Assembly (NCBI GenBank): GCA_003247135.1
Contig: QKAW01000033.1
Location: 62,001 to 126,000 of the forward strand
Direction: 5' to 3'
Length of the DNA stretch: 64,000 bases
Origin: Spirochaetales bacterium
Lineage (GTDB): Bacteria; Spirochaetota; Spirochaetia; DSM-2461
Each line of letters begins with the position of its first letter. The first letter of the stretch is position 1. The notes beneath the pieces are model-generated. The model was not told the origin of the DNA and made no database searches. It worked only from the letters and a program-made list of their open reading frames with translations. Both the position numbers and the translations under genes were made by a program. Positions 48,855 through 59,907 of this stretch are shown here, in pieces.

Positions 48855-49685
48855 ATGATCAAAGTAAACAACCAGGAATTAAGTAAGAATGAATATCAGG
48901 GGGCGTGCTATAACTATATGTCCCATACAAGGAAACAGGAATTAACCCCAGAGGATAAATTTATTGTAGCTAATCAATTAGTTGATACATATTTACTGTT
49001 AACAGAGGGAAAAAAGGGGAACTACTTTCCTGAAGATGCAGATGTAGAGAGTAATTTTACTAACCTTGTAGCTCAATTTCCATCCCAAGAGCAATTTGAT
49101 AACACTTTAAAGGAGATGGGTGATACTGTAGAGAGTGTAAAAGAGCGACTTAGAGACGATCTTATTTTAAGAGCATATATTGAAGGTGAATTTTATAGTA
49201 AAATTTCAATTGAGAATTCTTCTGTTGAGAATTTTTACAAAGAACATGAGGATAAATTTATCTCTGAAACTCAGGTTAAGGCTTCTCATATTCTTGTAAA
49301 AGATGAAGAAACAATTAACTCTATTAGTGAAAAACTAAAATCAGGGGACTCATTTGCTGATTTAGCTAAGGAGATTTCTGATTGTCCAAGTGGACAAAAT
49401 GGTGGCGATTTAGGATTCTTCGGAAAAGGGAAAATGGTTCCGGAGTTTGAGACAGTTGCTTTTGAATTAGGACTTAATGAGATTTCCGAACCTTTTAAAA
49501 CAGATTTCGGATACCATATTGTAATGGTTACAGATAAGACAGAGGGTGGTAAACAATCCTTTGAAAGTGTTGCTCCAGAGATTAAAAGACACTTGGAGCA
49601 AATTGAAGCTCAAAGAGTTATTTCACAAAAACTCGAACAACTAAGAGCTGAAGCTTCTATCGTAATTGACAGAGAATCCCTGTAG
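48855..49685 (+). CDS. Parvulin-type peptidylprolyl isomerase without signal peptide
   Basis: 'QVKASHILVKDEETINSISEKLKSGDSFADLAKEISDCPSGQNGGDLGFFGKGKMVPEFE'. Confidence 0.93.
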   Translation: MIKVNNQELSKNEYQGACYNYMSHTRKQELTPEDKFIVANQLVDTYLLLTEGKKGNYFPEDADVESNFTNLVAQFPSQEQFDNTLKEMGDTVESVKERLRDDLILRAYIEGEFYSKISIENSSVENFYKEHEDKFISETQVKASHILVKDEETINSISEKLKSGDSFADLAKEISDCPSGQNGGDLGFFGKGKMVPEFETVAFELGLNEISEPFKTDFGYHIVMVTDKTEGGKQSFESVAPEIKRHLEQIEAQRVISQKLEQLRAEASIVIDRESL

Positions 49686-49692
49686 TATTTAG

Positions 49693-49722
49693 ATAATCCC
49701 AATTTTTGGGATTATTTTTTTT
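49693..49722 (+). terminator. Rho-independent terminator after PPIase gene
   Basis: ATAATCCC...GGGATTAT followed by TTTTTTT. Confidence 0.9.
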
Positions 49723-49752
49723 ATAAAGAAAGTAAAAAATGATGTTTAATCT

Positions 49753-49780
49753 TGCTTTACATACCCTATAGGGGTATAGT
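49753..49780 (+). promoter_or_regulatory. csoR-copA promoter with CsoR-type operator ATACCCTATAGGGGTAT (49761-49777) between -35-like TTGCTT and -10-like TATAGT
   Basis: Near-palindromic C-tract/G-tract operator directly upstream of a CsoR-family gene. Confidence 0.85.
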
Positions 49781-49786
49781 GTATCA

Positions 49787-50059
49787 ATGAACAGTGATGA
49801 AAGAGAAAAATTATGTAAAAGACTTAAAAAAATTGAAGGTCAGGTTAGAGGTGTAGAAATCATGATCAGTGATAAAAGATATTGTATAGATATATTAAAT
49901 CAGACAAGAGCTATTATCTCAGGAATGAAAAAAATTGAGGAGATAATTCTGGAAAATCATATGAAAACATGTGTGTCTGCATCATTCCTGTCTGATAATG
50001 GTGATGATAAAGAGATTAAAATTAAAGAGGTTATTAATTTAATCTCAAAATATAGGTAG
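49787..50059 (+). CDS. csoR: CsoR-family copper-sensing transcriptional repressor
   Basis: 'LCKRLKKIEGQVRGVEIMISDKRYCIDILNQTRAI' plus 'ENHMKTC' giving the Cys-His-Cys copper ligand pattern. Confidence 0.93.
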   Translation: MNSDEREKLCKRLKKIEGQVRGVEIMISDKRYCIDILNQTRAIISGMKKIEEIILENHMKTCVSASFLSDNGDDKEIKIKEVINLISKYR

Positions 50060-50065
50060 GTAAAT

Positions 50066-52288
50066 ATGAGTAAAAATATTAAAGAGGTATATCATATAAC
50101 CGGGATGTCCTGTACATCCTGTGCTGCAAATATAGAAAAGACAGTATCTGGATTATTAAACGTTACTGAAGCTAAAGTTAATTTTGCGGATAAAAAACTG
50201 ATTGTTGAGTATGATTCAAAAAACCTGAAAAGTCAGCAGATTTTTAATGCTGTAAAAGAGAAAGGTTTTGAACTAAGTACTCTGCAGGATGCTGCAGATC
50301 AGGATGAGAAACACCTAAAGAAAGAATTAAACAGACTGATTGCGGCTTGGGCTATTACAATCCCACTATCCATAAAAATGCTTCTCCATATGATATGGGG
50401 TATACATTTGTTAACAGGGCTGCCGTCCCTGTTGTTTGATATGGTTTTGTCTTTTGTTGTAATTTTTATAATTGGTTATCCTGTTGTAAAAATAACAGTT
50501 AACAGTTTGGTCACATTTAACTTTAATATGGACTCCCTAATTGGGATTGGTGCCTTTGCTTCATTCTTGTCCGGAGTTTTTATTCTTTTTGGTATAGATA
50601 TTGATAGTTTTGTCTCAATTGGTGCAATGATAATGAGTATTAATTTTATAGGGAATTACTTAAAACTTATGGCAACAGGCAGGGCAGGAAAGGCAATTAA
50701 GGAACTATTGGAACTGGGAGCAAAAACAGCCTTTGTTATTCTTGAAAGTGGAGAAATTAGAGAAAAAGCTGTAGAAGTGTTAAAAATTGGTGATATAGTT
50801 TTAGTAAAACCCGGTGAGAAAATTCCTGTAGATGGTATAATTATTGATGGAAGCTCATCTATTGATGAATCTATAGCAACAGGAGAGTCTGTACCAGTGG
50901 ATAAATCTGTCGGGGATAGTGTTATAGGTGGAACAATAAACCATGTAGGTGTTATTAAGGTTAAAATAGAAAAAATTGGAAGTGAAACCTTTCTTTCTCG
51001 AATTGTTCAGATGGTACAGGATGCCCAGGGCACAAAAGTACCAATTCAGGCCTTTGCTGATAAGGTCACTTCCATTTTTGTTCCAACAATTCTTATCATA
51101 TCCTTAATAACCCTTGTTTTCTGGCTTATTTTTCCTGATAAAGGAATAAAAATTATATCACTATTTAGTGAATTCCTTCCCTGGATTGATACAGCAAGGG
51201 ATCCTCTATCTATGGCTTTATTTGCTTCCATAGCTTCTTTAGTTATTGCCTGTCCTTGTGCATTGGGTCTTGCAACTCCAACAGCTTTAATGGTTGGAAT
51301 GGGTAAGGGGGCAAAAAGCGGTATTCTTATCAGAAACGGAGAATCAATTCAGACTGCTAAGTCCTTAGATGTTATTGTTTTTGATAAAACCGGAACTATT
51401 ACAATGGGAAAACCTAAACTTGATAGAATTTACTCAAATATTTCTGAAGAGAAGTTTTTAGAAATTGCAGCATCAATAGAACAACATTCTGAGCATCCTT
51501 TAGCAAAAGCTGTTACTGATGAAGCAAAGGTTAGAGGTCTTTCTCTACTTGAACCAAGGGAGTTTAAAGCTGTAGTCGGTAAAGGTCTTACAGGATATGT
51601 TGGTAGTGATTTTGTTGTAATTGGAAGTGTCTCTTATTTAAATGAACTGTCTGTAGATACAAGTGAGTTTAACAGTGTTATTTCTGAAAATCTTGATCTT
51701 GGTAAAACAGTAGTTGGAGTATTGGTAAATGATTCTCTTTCCGGAATAATTGTAATATCTGATCAGGTTAAAACAGATTCTGCAGAAGCTATAAAAGCCT
51801 TGCATGAGATGGGCTTAACAACTGTAATGTTAACAGGTGATAATTATAAGGCTGCACAATCTATTGCTAAAAGTGTAGGAATAGACAGGGTTGAGGCTGA
51901 ATTAATGCCTGACAAGAAGATCGAAATTGTTAAACAACTTCAGGAAAGTGGGAAAACTGTAGCAATGGTTGGGGATGGAATTAATGATGCACCGGCCTTA
52001 AAACAGGCTAATGTCGGTATTGCACTTGGAACTGGAACAGATATTGCTATAGAGTCTGGTGATATAACATTGGTAAATGGAAGTTTAATGGGGGTTGTAA
52101 AATCCATAAAATTATCAAAAGGGACATTTTTTAAGATTAAGCAAAACCTTTTCTGGGCATTTTTCTATAATGTTATACTAGCGGTTACAGGGTTATTACA
52201 CCCTGCTATTGCTGAAATTGCCATGGCATTAAGCTCAATAAATGTTGTACTTAACTCTTTAAGACTAAAAAATATAAGAATTGATTAA
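50066..52288 (+). CDS. copA: Copper-translocating P-type ATPase
   Basis: HMA '[15 protein letters not shown]', '[11 protein letters not shown]', 'DKTGTITMG', '[12 protein letters not shown]', '[10 protein letters not shown]'. Confidence 0.96.
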   Translation: MSKNIKEVYHITGMSCTSCAANIEKTVSGLLNVTEAKVNFADKKLIVEYDSKNLKSQQIFNAVKEKGFELSTLQDAADQDEKHLKKELNRLIAAWAITIPLSIKMLLHMIWGIHLLTGLPSLLFDMVLSFVVIFIIGYPVVKITVNSLVTFNFNMDSLIGIGAFASFLSGVFILFGIDIDSFVSIGAMIMSINFIGNYLKLMATGRAGKAIKELLELGAKTAFVILESGEIREKAVEVLKIGDIVLVKPGEKIPVDGIIIDGSSSIDESIATGESVPVDKSVGDSVIGGTINHVGVIKVKIEKIGSETFLSRIVQMVQDAQGTKVPIQAFADKVTSIFVPTILIISLITLVFWLIFPDKGIKIISLFSEFLPWIDTARDPLSMALFASIASLVIACPCALGLATPTALMVGMGKGAKSGILIRNGESIQTAKSLDVIVFDKTGTITMGKPKLDRIYSNISEEKFLEIAASIEQHSEHPLAKAVTDEAKVRGLSLLEPREFKAVVGKGLTGYVGSDFVVIGSVSYLNELSVDTSEFNSVISENLDLGKTVVGVLVNDSLSGIIVISDQVKTDSAEAIKALHEMGLTTVMLTGDNYKAAQSIAKSVGIDRVEAELMPDKKIEIVKQLQESGKTVAMVGDGINDAPALKQANVGIALGTGTDIAIESGDITLVNGSLMGVVKSIKLSKGTFFKIKQNLFWAFFYNVILAVTGLLHPAIAEIAMALSSINVVLNSLRLKNIRID

Positions 52289-53775
52289 ATTATCAGGAAG
52301 ATAATCATGGATAGAAAAAGCAAACCCAAAAGTGCTTTTATCAGAACAATTCTTGATTGAAACCAGCTAATCAATTTATCGTTTGTTGTTCCTTTATACA
52401 CAGTTGTAAAAACTATAAGTAAAGGAATAATAAACCCAAAATTGTAAAGAGTCAGGTAAAGATAGGATGAGATGTTACCTTCAATTTTAATAATATAAGC
52501 TATAATCGGCAGATAAACCTGTCCTGTACAGGTTAACTCAAAGATTGTTACCATAACTCCAATAATGATTGTTCCAAGGATTAATCCCCTTGTTCGGGTA
52601 TTAGTCTTAATTACATTATGTATTCTCTTTTTTATACTCTTTGGTAATTGTAGCTTCATCTCTTTTACAGAACCCTTTTTAGCTAATAGAGCATCATAAA
52701 AACTTAGAAATGATAATACAACAAGAACCAGTATTATTACATATTTAATAATATCCGAGATAATTTTAAAGTAGTTTGCAGCTCGAATTGCATTTAAAAG
52801 ACCTAAACCCACAAGGTAGTAGGATGCAAAAATTGTTACAGAGAATATTATACCTACATGAAGAATTTCTTTCTTCCCTTTTCCGATGTAGAATAGTGAT
52901 GATATTAGGAACAGAAGGGTTGTAAATGCACAGGGATTTACACCATCAAGAAGTCCCGCAAGAAAAATAGGTAGAGGTTTAAGATACTCAAGACTCTCTT
53001 TAAATTCACTGTTTTTTACATTAGTTGCTTTTGTCTCGTTATATTTTTCTTTAAAGTATTCTATATTAACATCAGTACCCTGAATAACATTTGAGTTAAC
53101 TATGACTATTGGGAATTCCTTTAACTCAACTTGAAAAGACTCAAGTCTTCTCATTAATGAATCTATTTCACTCTTTTCCAGTACATTGTGCTTAACTACT
53201 GAGATCTGAAGACCTAAATCTTTCTGAATTATTGGGATGTCCTGATTTATAAACTTTTCGCAGGTTGTACAACCCGGGGAGTAGTAAATATCCAGAATAA
53301 CCCATTTTTCTTTTAAGTAATTAGCAGTTCCTATCTCTTCCAGTTCTCTCTCGTTTTCCTTACATCCAAGGCAGCCACTAGACAGAACTTCTGCTGGAGG
53401 TTCCGGAAGATTTGCATAGAATTTGATTGTTGCTCTTTCCCCATTGTAGTCGTATAGAACATGTCTGGACATAGTAGTATAACCTTCCGGTTCAAGAGTT
53501 ACCTTAAATTTTACAGTTTCTCCTGCTTCAATAACTCTGTTTTTTGGTGTTACTTCCAGACAGTCACATAAAGAGTAAAAGTTGATTGTTTTTGACTCCT
53601 CAGAGTCATTATTAATTTCAAATTCACTCTCTACCAAACTGTAATCATCCAGTTCTCCCAGAAATATTTCCCCGGGAATTTTAGATGAGAACAGTTGAAT
53701 AGGAATTAATGCTATAAAAAGAAAAAGAGTTATTTTTAGATTAAACCCCAAGGTATGCTTTCCGAACATCATCAT
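52285..53775 (-). CDS. DUF1573-like + thioredoxin-like + CcdA/DsbD-type membrane domain fusion protein (start uncertain)
   Basis: '[36 protein letters not shown]', '[13 protein letters not shown]', '[24 protein letters not shown]'. ORF track start 53838 would lie deep inside livF; MMMFGKHT at 53775 or later is more plausible. Confidence 0.8.
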   Translation of the reverse strand: MMMFGKHTLGFNLKITLFLFIALIPIQLFSSKIPGEIFLGELDDYSLVESEFEINNDSEESKTINFYSLCDCLEVTPKNRVIEAGETVKFKVTLEPEGYTTMSRHVLYDYNGERATIKFYANLPEPPAEVLSSGCLGCKENERELEEIGTANYLKEKWVILDIYYSPGCTTCEKFINQDIPIIQKDLGLQISVVKHNVLEKSEIDSLMRRLESFQVELKEFPIVIVNSNVIQGTDVNIEYFKEKYNETKATNVKNSEFKESLEYLKPLPIFLAGLLDGVNPCAFTTLLFLISSLFYIGKGKKEILHVGIIFSVTIFASYYLVGLGLLNAIRAANYFKIISDIIKYVIILVLVVLSFLSFYDALLAKKGSVKEMKLQLPKSIKKRIHNVIKTNTRTRGLILGTIIIGVMVTIFELTCTGQVYLPIIAYIIKIEGNISSYLYLTLYNFGFIIPLLIVFTTVYKGTTNDKLISWFQSRIVLIKALLGLLFLSMIIFLII

Positions 53776-54448
53776 TTTTAAGTAGGTTTTCCCCTGTATC
53801 TGACAGTGTAATAACACCGTTTTGCAGAACATATCCACGATCTGAAATTTTTAATGCCTGGTTTGCATTCTGCTCAACAAGAAACACAGTAATATTGTGT
53901 TCTTTGTTCACTTTTTGAATAATTTCAAATATCTGTTTAACTATTAGGGGTGCTAAACCAAGAGATGGTTCATCTAAAAGCAGAAGTTTTGGTTCCATCA
54001 TTAAAGCTCTTGAAATTGTTAGCATCTGTTGCTCTCCACCTGATAGAGTCCCCCCTAATTGGTGTCGTCTATCTCCAAGAATTGGAAATAGAGAGTACAT
54101 AAATTCAATATCCTTTTTTATCTGCTTCTTGTCATTTCTAAGAAATGCACCTAACTCAAGATTTTCCAGAACAGTTAAACTAGGGAAAATTCTTCTTCCT
54201 TCTGGTGCCTGTGAAATACCAAGAGACACAATACTGTCCGGTGTCATACGAGTTAAATCTTCGCCATTAAAGGTAATACTTCCTGATCTTGGCTTTTCAA
54301 GACCTGAAATTGATAGAAGTGTTGTAGATTTTCCAGCACCGTTTGCACCGATAAGAGAGATTATCTCTCCCTGCTTTACCTCAAGAGAAATACCCTTTAA
54401 TGCATGAATATGTCCGTAAAATGTATTTATATTGTCAATCTTTAACAT
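53741..54448 (-). CDS. livF: Branched-chain amino acid ABC transporter ATP-binding protein
   Basis: LivF-type ABC: 'FYGHIHALKGISLEVKQGEIISLIGANGAGKSTTL', 'LGISQAPEGRRIFPSLTVLENLELGAF'. Confidence 0.94.
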   Translation of the reverse strand: MLKIDNINTFYGHIHALKGISLEVKQGEIISLIGANGAGKSTTLLSISGLEKPRSGSITFNGEDLTRMTPDSIVSLGISQAPEGRRIFPSLTVLENLELGAFLRNDKKQIKKDIEFMYSLFPILGDRRHQLGGTLSGGEQQMLTISRALMMEPKLLLLDEPSLGLAPLIVKQIFEIIQKVNKEHNITVFLVEQNANQALKISDRGYVLQNGVITLSDTGENLLKNDDVRKAYLGV

Positions 54449-55233
54449 TAGAAATCCTCTCCTAGATATGCTTTAATAACTGTAGGGTTGTTTGCAGTCT
54501 CTTCCGGTGTTCCTTTTGCTATTAATCGTCCATAATCCATAACATAACACATATCTGAGAGATTCATAACTAAATGCATATCATGTTCTATCAGGAGAAT
54601 GGAAAGATTGAATTCATGCTTCAGTTTTTCAATTGTCCCTATAAGTTCAATAGTCTCCTGTGGGTTCATACCTGCAGCGGGTTCATCCAATAGCAAAAGG
54701 AATGGGTCTGTAGCCAAAGCCCGGGCAATCTCTAGGAGTCTTTGTGCTCCATAAGGAAGATTTGATGCAAATTCGTTAGCAAATTTTTCAAGGTTCATTA
54801 CTTTTAAAATCTCATGGGAATCATGAATTATTTTTTTCTCTTCTTCCTTAGTTTTTTTACCATTAAAAATTGCCCCAAGCACACCAGCGTTTGTTACTGC
54901 GTGTCTACCAATCATAACATTCTCAAGAACAGTCATGTTTTGAAAAAGTCTGATATTCTGGAAAGTTCTCGCAAGCCCGATCTCAGTTATTTTATTTGGT
55001 TTAAGCCCATTGGCTCTTATAAGTTTTTTCCCGGGAGGAATTATATTGATATCACCACTTGTTGGTGTATAAACTCCGGTTAAACAGTTAAAAAATGTAG
55101 TTTTCCCGGCACCATTCGGACCTATTAATGCTGTAATTTGAGATTCATGAATATCCAGAGATACATCATTAACAGCTTTTAATCCTCCAAACTGCATTAG
55201 AAGGTTTTTAATTTCTAAAACTTTACTACTCAT
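54448..55233 (-). CDS. livG: Branched-chain amino acid ABC transporter ATP-binding protein
   Basis: 'MQFGGLKAVNDVSLDIHESQITALIGPNGAGKTTFFNCLTGVYTPTSG', 'GLARTFQNIRLF'. Confidence 0.95.
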   Translation of the reverse strand: MSSKVLEIKNLLMQFGGLKAVNDVSLDIHESQITALIGPNGAGKTTFFNCLTGVYTPTSGDINIIPPGKKLIRANGLKPNKITEIGLARTFQNIRLFQNMTVLENVMIGRHAVTNAGVLGAIFNGKKTKEEEKKIIHDSHEILKVMNLEKFANEFASNLPYGAQRLLEIARALATDPFLLLLDEPAAGMNPQETIELIGTIEKLKHEFNLSILLIEHDMHLVMNLSDMCYVMDYGRLIAKGTPEETANNPTVIKAYLGEDF

Positions 55234-56440
55234 TAGATAAATCTCCTTCTATCTTATATATTTTACGAACATTCTGAATTATACCGCCTGGTCTGAAAAC
55301 CATCATAACAATTAGTAAGAATCCAAATATTAACATTCTATACTGCTGAAATGCTCTTAAGTATTCAGGAAGAAGAATTAATATTAATCCCCCTAAAATA
55401 ACACCACGGACAGAACCTTTTCCACCAAGAACTACGATACAGAGAATCATTATAGATTCCCAAACAGTAAAAGATTGTGGGTTAATAAATGTTGTTTTAG
55501 CTGCAAAAAGTACTCCGGCAATTCCGGCAATTGAAGCACTTATAATAAAGAGAGTCATTTTAGCTTTTGTTAAATCTACACCCATAGCTTCACAAGCTAT
55601 ATCATCCTCTCTCATGGCAACCCAGGAACGACCTATTCTGGAATTTTCCATTCGCCAAACTATAAAAATTATTAAAACTACTAAAGCAACAGCAATTAGA
55701 TAGACAAATCTTGTTGAACCAAAATAACCAAAAGTATGACCAAAAAGGGTTGGCTTAGGAATGTTGGCTATACCAGAAGGTCCATTTGTTAGAGCTCCAA
55801 AATTCTCTGTAACAATTCTTGTCATTTCTCCAAAACCTAGTGTAACGATAGCCAGGTAGTCACCTTTTAGTCTTAAAACAGGAAGCCCAACTATAGCTCC
55901 AAAAAGTGCACTTGCCAGACCACCTAAAGGAAGTGCCAACCAGAATCCAATTCCGAAATTTTGATTCAAAATTGCAAATGTATAAGCACCAACTCCAAAA
56001 AATGCTGCATAACCAAGGTTTAAAAGACCACCTAAACCAACAACAATATTAAGTCCAAGACCTAAAATTATGTAGATTAAAGCTGTTGTAAAAATTGATG
56101 TTGTGTAGGGTGAAGTTATAAAAGGCAGAGCAATTATAAGAATAGTTGAGAAGATTAATACCCTTTTGGTTACCCCGGGTTTATCCATTAAAGAGTGATA
56201 CTTTATACCTAGTTTACTCTCTTTAAATTTAAATGTTATACCTGCTTTTTGTCTCTCTTGTTGTCTTATCCACAAATAACTAATAACAAAAATAACAGAA
56301 CCTACCAGGGCCAGCATATACCATCGCCAGGTAATCTCTTTTTCGATTGTATTTACTTTAATTACAGTTATAGGAAAAGTTAAAAGTATACCTAAAATTG
56401 CATTAATCAAGGATTTTTTTAATATTTCTAGTCTATTCAT
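55226..56440 (-). CDS. livM: Branched-chain amino acid ABC transporter permease
   Basis: 'GLGLNIVVGLGGLLNLGYAAFFGVGAYTFA', 'LRLKGDYLAIVTLGFGEM'. Confidence 0.95.
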   Translation of the reverse strand: MNRLEILKKSLINAILGILLTFPITVIKVNTIEKEITWRWYMLALVGSVIFVISYLWIRQQERQKAGITFKFKESKLGIKYHSLMDKPGVTKRVLIFSTILIIALPFITSPYTTSIFTTALIYIILGLGLNIVVGLGGLLNLGYAAFFGVGAYTFAILNQNFGIGFWLALPLGGLASALFGAIVGLPVLRLKGDYLAIVTLGFGEMTRIVTENFGALTNGPSGIANIPKPTLFGHTFGYFGSTRFVYLIAVALVVLIIFIVWRMENSRIGRSWVAMREDDIACEAMGVDLTKAKMTLFIISASIAGIAGVLFAAKTTFINPQSFTVWESIMILCIVVLGGKGSVRGVILGGLILILLPEYLRAFQQYRMLIFGFLLIVMMVFRPGGIIQNVRKIYKIEGDLSNE

Positions 56441-56441
56441 A

Positions 56442-57350
56442 TTATACCTTCTGTTTTAGAGATTTACCTAAAAGACCGGAAGGCTTAAAGGTTAAAATTA
56501 ATATAAGAAACAGGAATGCAAAAAGGTCTTCGTAATCACTGGAGATGTAACCAGTTCCGAAACTTTCTACAAGTCCAAGAACAAAAGCACCTAAAACAGC
56601 TCCACCTATACTACCTATTCCACCTAAAACTGCTGCAACAAAAGCTTTAATTCCAACAATGAAACCAATATAGAAGTTAATTTGTCCTACCTGGGAACTA
56701 ATTAAAACTCCTCCAATAGCAGCTGCTGCGGAACCTGTAAGAAATGTTACACTTATTACTTTATTTATATTTATTCCTAATAAGAGTGACATTTTACTGT
56801 CCTGAGCTGTTGCCCTCATTGCTTTACCTATTTTTGTAAATTTTACCAGAACTGTAAAACCTATCAAAAATATAGCTGTACAAATATATATTAATATTTG
56901 AGGAGAACTCAAATAGTTTTCGACTGGTGCAAGGAATTTAAATTCCGGTATAAGGTTTGGGAATGATAAAAAATCTGATGTTTGAAATAGTAATACAAAG
57001 TTTTGTAAAAACATTGAAACACCTATCGCACTTATAAGTGCTGATAATCTCTGTGTATTTCTTAAAGGCTTGTATGCAATTTTCTCTATAGTTACACCAA
57101 ATGCAGATGAAAAAATTATTGCAAAGATTGTTGCAATTACAAGGGTTAGAACTGGATCAACACCAGCATAGTTTAGAACACTGGCAACTATAAGACCGGT
57201 AAATGCACCAATCATATATAATTCACCATGGGCAAAGTTAATTAGTTTTATTATACCATAAACCATAGTATAACCGAGGGCTATTAGTGCATAAATACTT
57301 CCTCTGGTTAAACCACTTAAAAGCAGTTTAAAAAAATATCCAACGTCCAT
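56442..57350 (-). CDS. livH: Branched-chain amino acid ABC transporter permease
   Basis: 'LTRGSIYALIALGYTMVYGIIKLINFAHGELYMIGAF'. Confidence 0.95.
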   Translation of the reverse strand: MDVGYFFKLLLSGLTRGSIYALIALGYTMVYGIIKLINFAHGELYMIGAFTGLIVASVLNYAGVDPVLTLVIATIFAIIFSSAFGVTIEKIAYKPLRNTQRLSALISAIGVSMFLQNFVLLFQTSDFLSFPNLIPEFKFLAPVENYLSSPQILIYICTAIFLIGFTVLVKFTKIGKAMRATAQDSKMSLLLGININKVISVTFLTGSAAAAIGGVLISSQVGQINFYIGFIVGIKAFVAAVLGGIGSIGGAVLGAFVLGLVESFGTGYISSDYEDLFAFLFLILILTFKPSGLLGKSLKQKV

Positions 57351-57364
57351 TAAGACTCCTTCTT

Positions 57365-57397
57365 GAAAAAAATCAGGGAGCTTACGCTCCCCAGATT
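57365..57397 (-). terminator. Intercistronic terminator-like hairpin between livK and livH
   Basis: Minus strand AAATC-T-GGGGAGC-gtaa-GCTCCC-T-GATTT followed by TTTTTC. Confidence 0.8.
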
Positions 57398-57399
57398 TA

Positions 57400-58527
57400 T
57401 TATAGTTTAACCTCTACATATTTTCCATTTTTAACTTGGAAAGCATTGAAACCTACACCCTCAGGGTTTCCGTTTGCATCATAACCAATAGTACCTAGAG
57501 TTGTTTCGAAAGTATTATCAATTAATGCTTTTCTTATCGCATCATAGTCTGTTGAACCCGCTGATTTTATAGCTTGTAAAAGAGACTCAGTAGCTGCATA
57601 AGCATTAAGGAAGAATGATCCCGGTTCTTCACCATATTTTGCAACATGTTTTTTAATTGCATCTTGAGCTAATTTACTTGATGAAGTATCAACTGGACCA
57701 GTTGCATAAACGCCTTCTGCAAAATCACCCGCAACTTTAATAAATGTGTCATCTTTAATACCATCACATGAAAGGAATGGAATATTTAAGTTTGTTTTTT
57801 TCATTTGAGTTACAAGTTTAGAAGCTTCAGGGTGATATCCTCCCCAAACTACTGCTTGAGCTCCTGAACCTGATACTTTATTTAAAACAGCTGAATAGTC
57901 AACAGCTCCCGGAGTAATACCTTCAAAAAGTTTAACTTCTACAGAACCGTCTTTTTCCAGAATATCTTTAACAAATGTTGCAAAACCTTTACCGTAATCA
58001 CCTTTATCGTGAAGTATAGCAACTGATTTTAACCCAAGACTTTTAATTAACTGTACTTCAACCACTGCTTGTGCATCGTCTGGCGCAATTGATCTGAAAA
58101 AGTTTGGATACTCACCATTTGCAAGATCAGGATTAGTCGCTGATGGACTAATTGCAACTATTTTTGAATCTCTATAAATACCCATAGCAGCTTTAGTTGC
58201 TCCTGAACAGATATGCCCAATAACACCAACAACTTTACTACCTGTTAACTTTGCAGCAACGTTTGATGCTAATTCTGGTTTACAACCATCATCTTCTGCA
58301 ATTAACTCTATTTGTTTTCCTAAAACACCACCATTAGCATTCCAGTCCGCTATAACTAACTCAGCAGCTTTTAATGATGGAAGTCCATAAGGAGCTAAAT
58401 CTCCAGTGTGTGCACCGGCAACACCAATAACGATTTTACCGCCCTCTTTCTGTCCGTTAGCAAATATACTTGCACTTGGTAATATTATTGCAAGTATTGT
58501 TAATGCTATAATTCCTTTTAATTTCAT
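57400..58527 (-). CDS. livK: Branched-chain amino acid ABC transporter substrate-binding protein
   Basis: Signal peptide; 'VIGVAGAHTGDLAPYGLPSLKAAELVIADWNANGGVLGKQIELIAEDDGC'. Confidence 0.94.
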   Translation of the reverse strand: MKLKGIIALTILAIILPSASIFANGQKEGGKIVIGVAGAHTGDLAPYGLPSLKAAELVIADWNANGGVLGKQIELIAEDDGCKPELASNVAAKLTGSKVVGVIGHICSGATKAAMGIYRDSKIVAISPSATNPDLANGEYPNFFRSIAPDDAQAVVEVQLIKSLGLKSVAILHDKGDYGKGFATFVKDILEKDGSVEVKLFEGITPGAVDYSAVLNKVSGSGAQAVVWGGYHPEASKLVTQMKKTNLNIPFLSCDGIKDDTFIKVAGDFAEGVYATGPVDTSSSKLAQDAIKKHVAKYGEEPGSFFLNAYAATESLLQAIKSAGSTDYDAIRKALIDNTFETTLGTIGYDANGNPEGVGFNAFQVKNGKYVEVKL

Positions 58528-58933
58528 TTTCTACTCCTATAATTTCGCTTATCATTATTAAAGATGTAATATTTTCGAAATTCGTAAAATTAGAAAAAAT
58601 CATATCATTTAACTCTGATAAATTATTAAACCATTATATATATTGCATCTATTTTTGAAAAGGACATTGGACATTTTTGTCAAATTGGATTTGCATTAAC
58701 TTATATCTTGTTTGTTTAATATTAGTTATTTAATTGTAATTTACAAATATTTAACGGTTTTGCTTGATTAACTATAGTGAAAATGAGTTAATCATTAATA
58801 AAATAAAAATTATATACATATGAAAATGTTTTAAACTGTTTTAATTGTTAATTATTTCACAGCCATACTTGGGTAAATAAGGTATTCTGCTATTTAGACC
58901 AAAAATAATTCAGTTTAAATAGCAGGCTCTGTT

Positions 58934-59890
58934 TTATTGCTCAGCTAACCATCTTTCTGCATCAATCGCTGCCATACATCCAGTCCCGGCTGCTGTTATG
59001 GCTTGTCTATATTTACTGTCCATAACATCTCCACAGGCAAAAACACCCTCAATATTTGTTTTTGTTGAACCTGGCTTGGTTATAAGATAACCGTTTTCAT
59101 CTTTATCCAACTGTGATTCAAATATCTCTGTATTAGGTTTATGTCCAACAGCTATAAAAAGCCCTTTTACACCAATATTTTTGTACTCTTTGGTTTTATT
59201 ATTAAATACTCTTACATCTTCTAGAGGGCCTGTGTCCTGTCCAATTACCTGGTCCAGTTCTGTGTTCCATAGCATCTCTATTTTAGAGTTTTCAAATGCT
59301 CTTGCCTGCATTGCTTTACTTGCCCTTAACTCATCCCTTCTGTGCATCAGGTAAACTTTTGAACAGAAATTTGTAAGGTAAATTGCCTCTTCTACAGCAG
59401 TATCACCACCACCTACAACTGCGACATCCTTTCCTTTAAAGAAAAAACCATCACAGGTTGCACATGCTGATACACCTCTGCCCTTAAATTTTTCTTCGCT
59501 TGGGTTTCCAAGATATTTTGCTGTAGCACCAGTTGAAACTATTAATGCGTCACAACTGTACTTTTTACTATAGGTCTCCAATATGAACGGTCTCTGGTTT
59601 AATTGAGTTTTAATAACCTCATCTTCAATAATTTTTGTATCGAATCTTAGTGCCTGTTTTTCCATATCCATCATTAATTCATTTCCATCCCGACCTTCAG
59701 GGAAGCCAGGGAAGTTATCAATTTCTGTTGTAGTAGTCAATTGACCACCCTTTTGAAAACCAGATATCATTACAGGATTCAAATTAGCTCTTGCAGCATA
59801 TATTGCTGCAGTATATCCAGCAGGGCCTGACCCCAGAATTATTAGTTTATGATGTTCAATCTCTTTTTCTGACATTATTTCTTCTCCCAT
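58934..59890 (-). CDS. trxB: Thioredoxin-disulfide reductase
   Basis: 'GSGPAGYTAAIYAARA', redox 'CATCDGFFF', 'VVGGGDTAVEEAIYL', 'GVFACGDVMD'. Confidence 0.96.
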   Translation of the reverse strand: MGEEIMSEKEIEHHKLIILGSGPAGYTAAIYAARANLNPVMISGFQKGGQLTTTTEIDNFPGFPEGRDGNELMMDMEKQALRFDTKIIEDEVIKTQLNQRPFILETYSKKYSCDALIVSTGATAKYLGNPSEEKFKGRGVSACATCDGFFFKGKDVAVVGGGDTAVEEAIYLTNFCSKVYLMHRRDELRASKAMQARAFENSKIEMLWNTELDQVIGQDTGPLEDVRVFNNKTKEYKNIGVKGLFIAVGHKPNTEIFESQLDKDENGYLITKPGSTKTNIEGVFACGDVMDSKYRQAITAAGTGCMAAIDAERWLAEQ

Positions 59891-59907
59891 TTATAAAAAT
59901 ATAATAA

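Noticed and set aside
53775-53838. Extended start of the DUF1573-CcdA fusion at 53838
   Set aside because: Sequence there is coding for the LivF C-terminus; the signal-peptide-like segment begins after MMMFGKHT.
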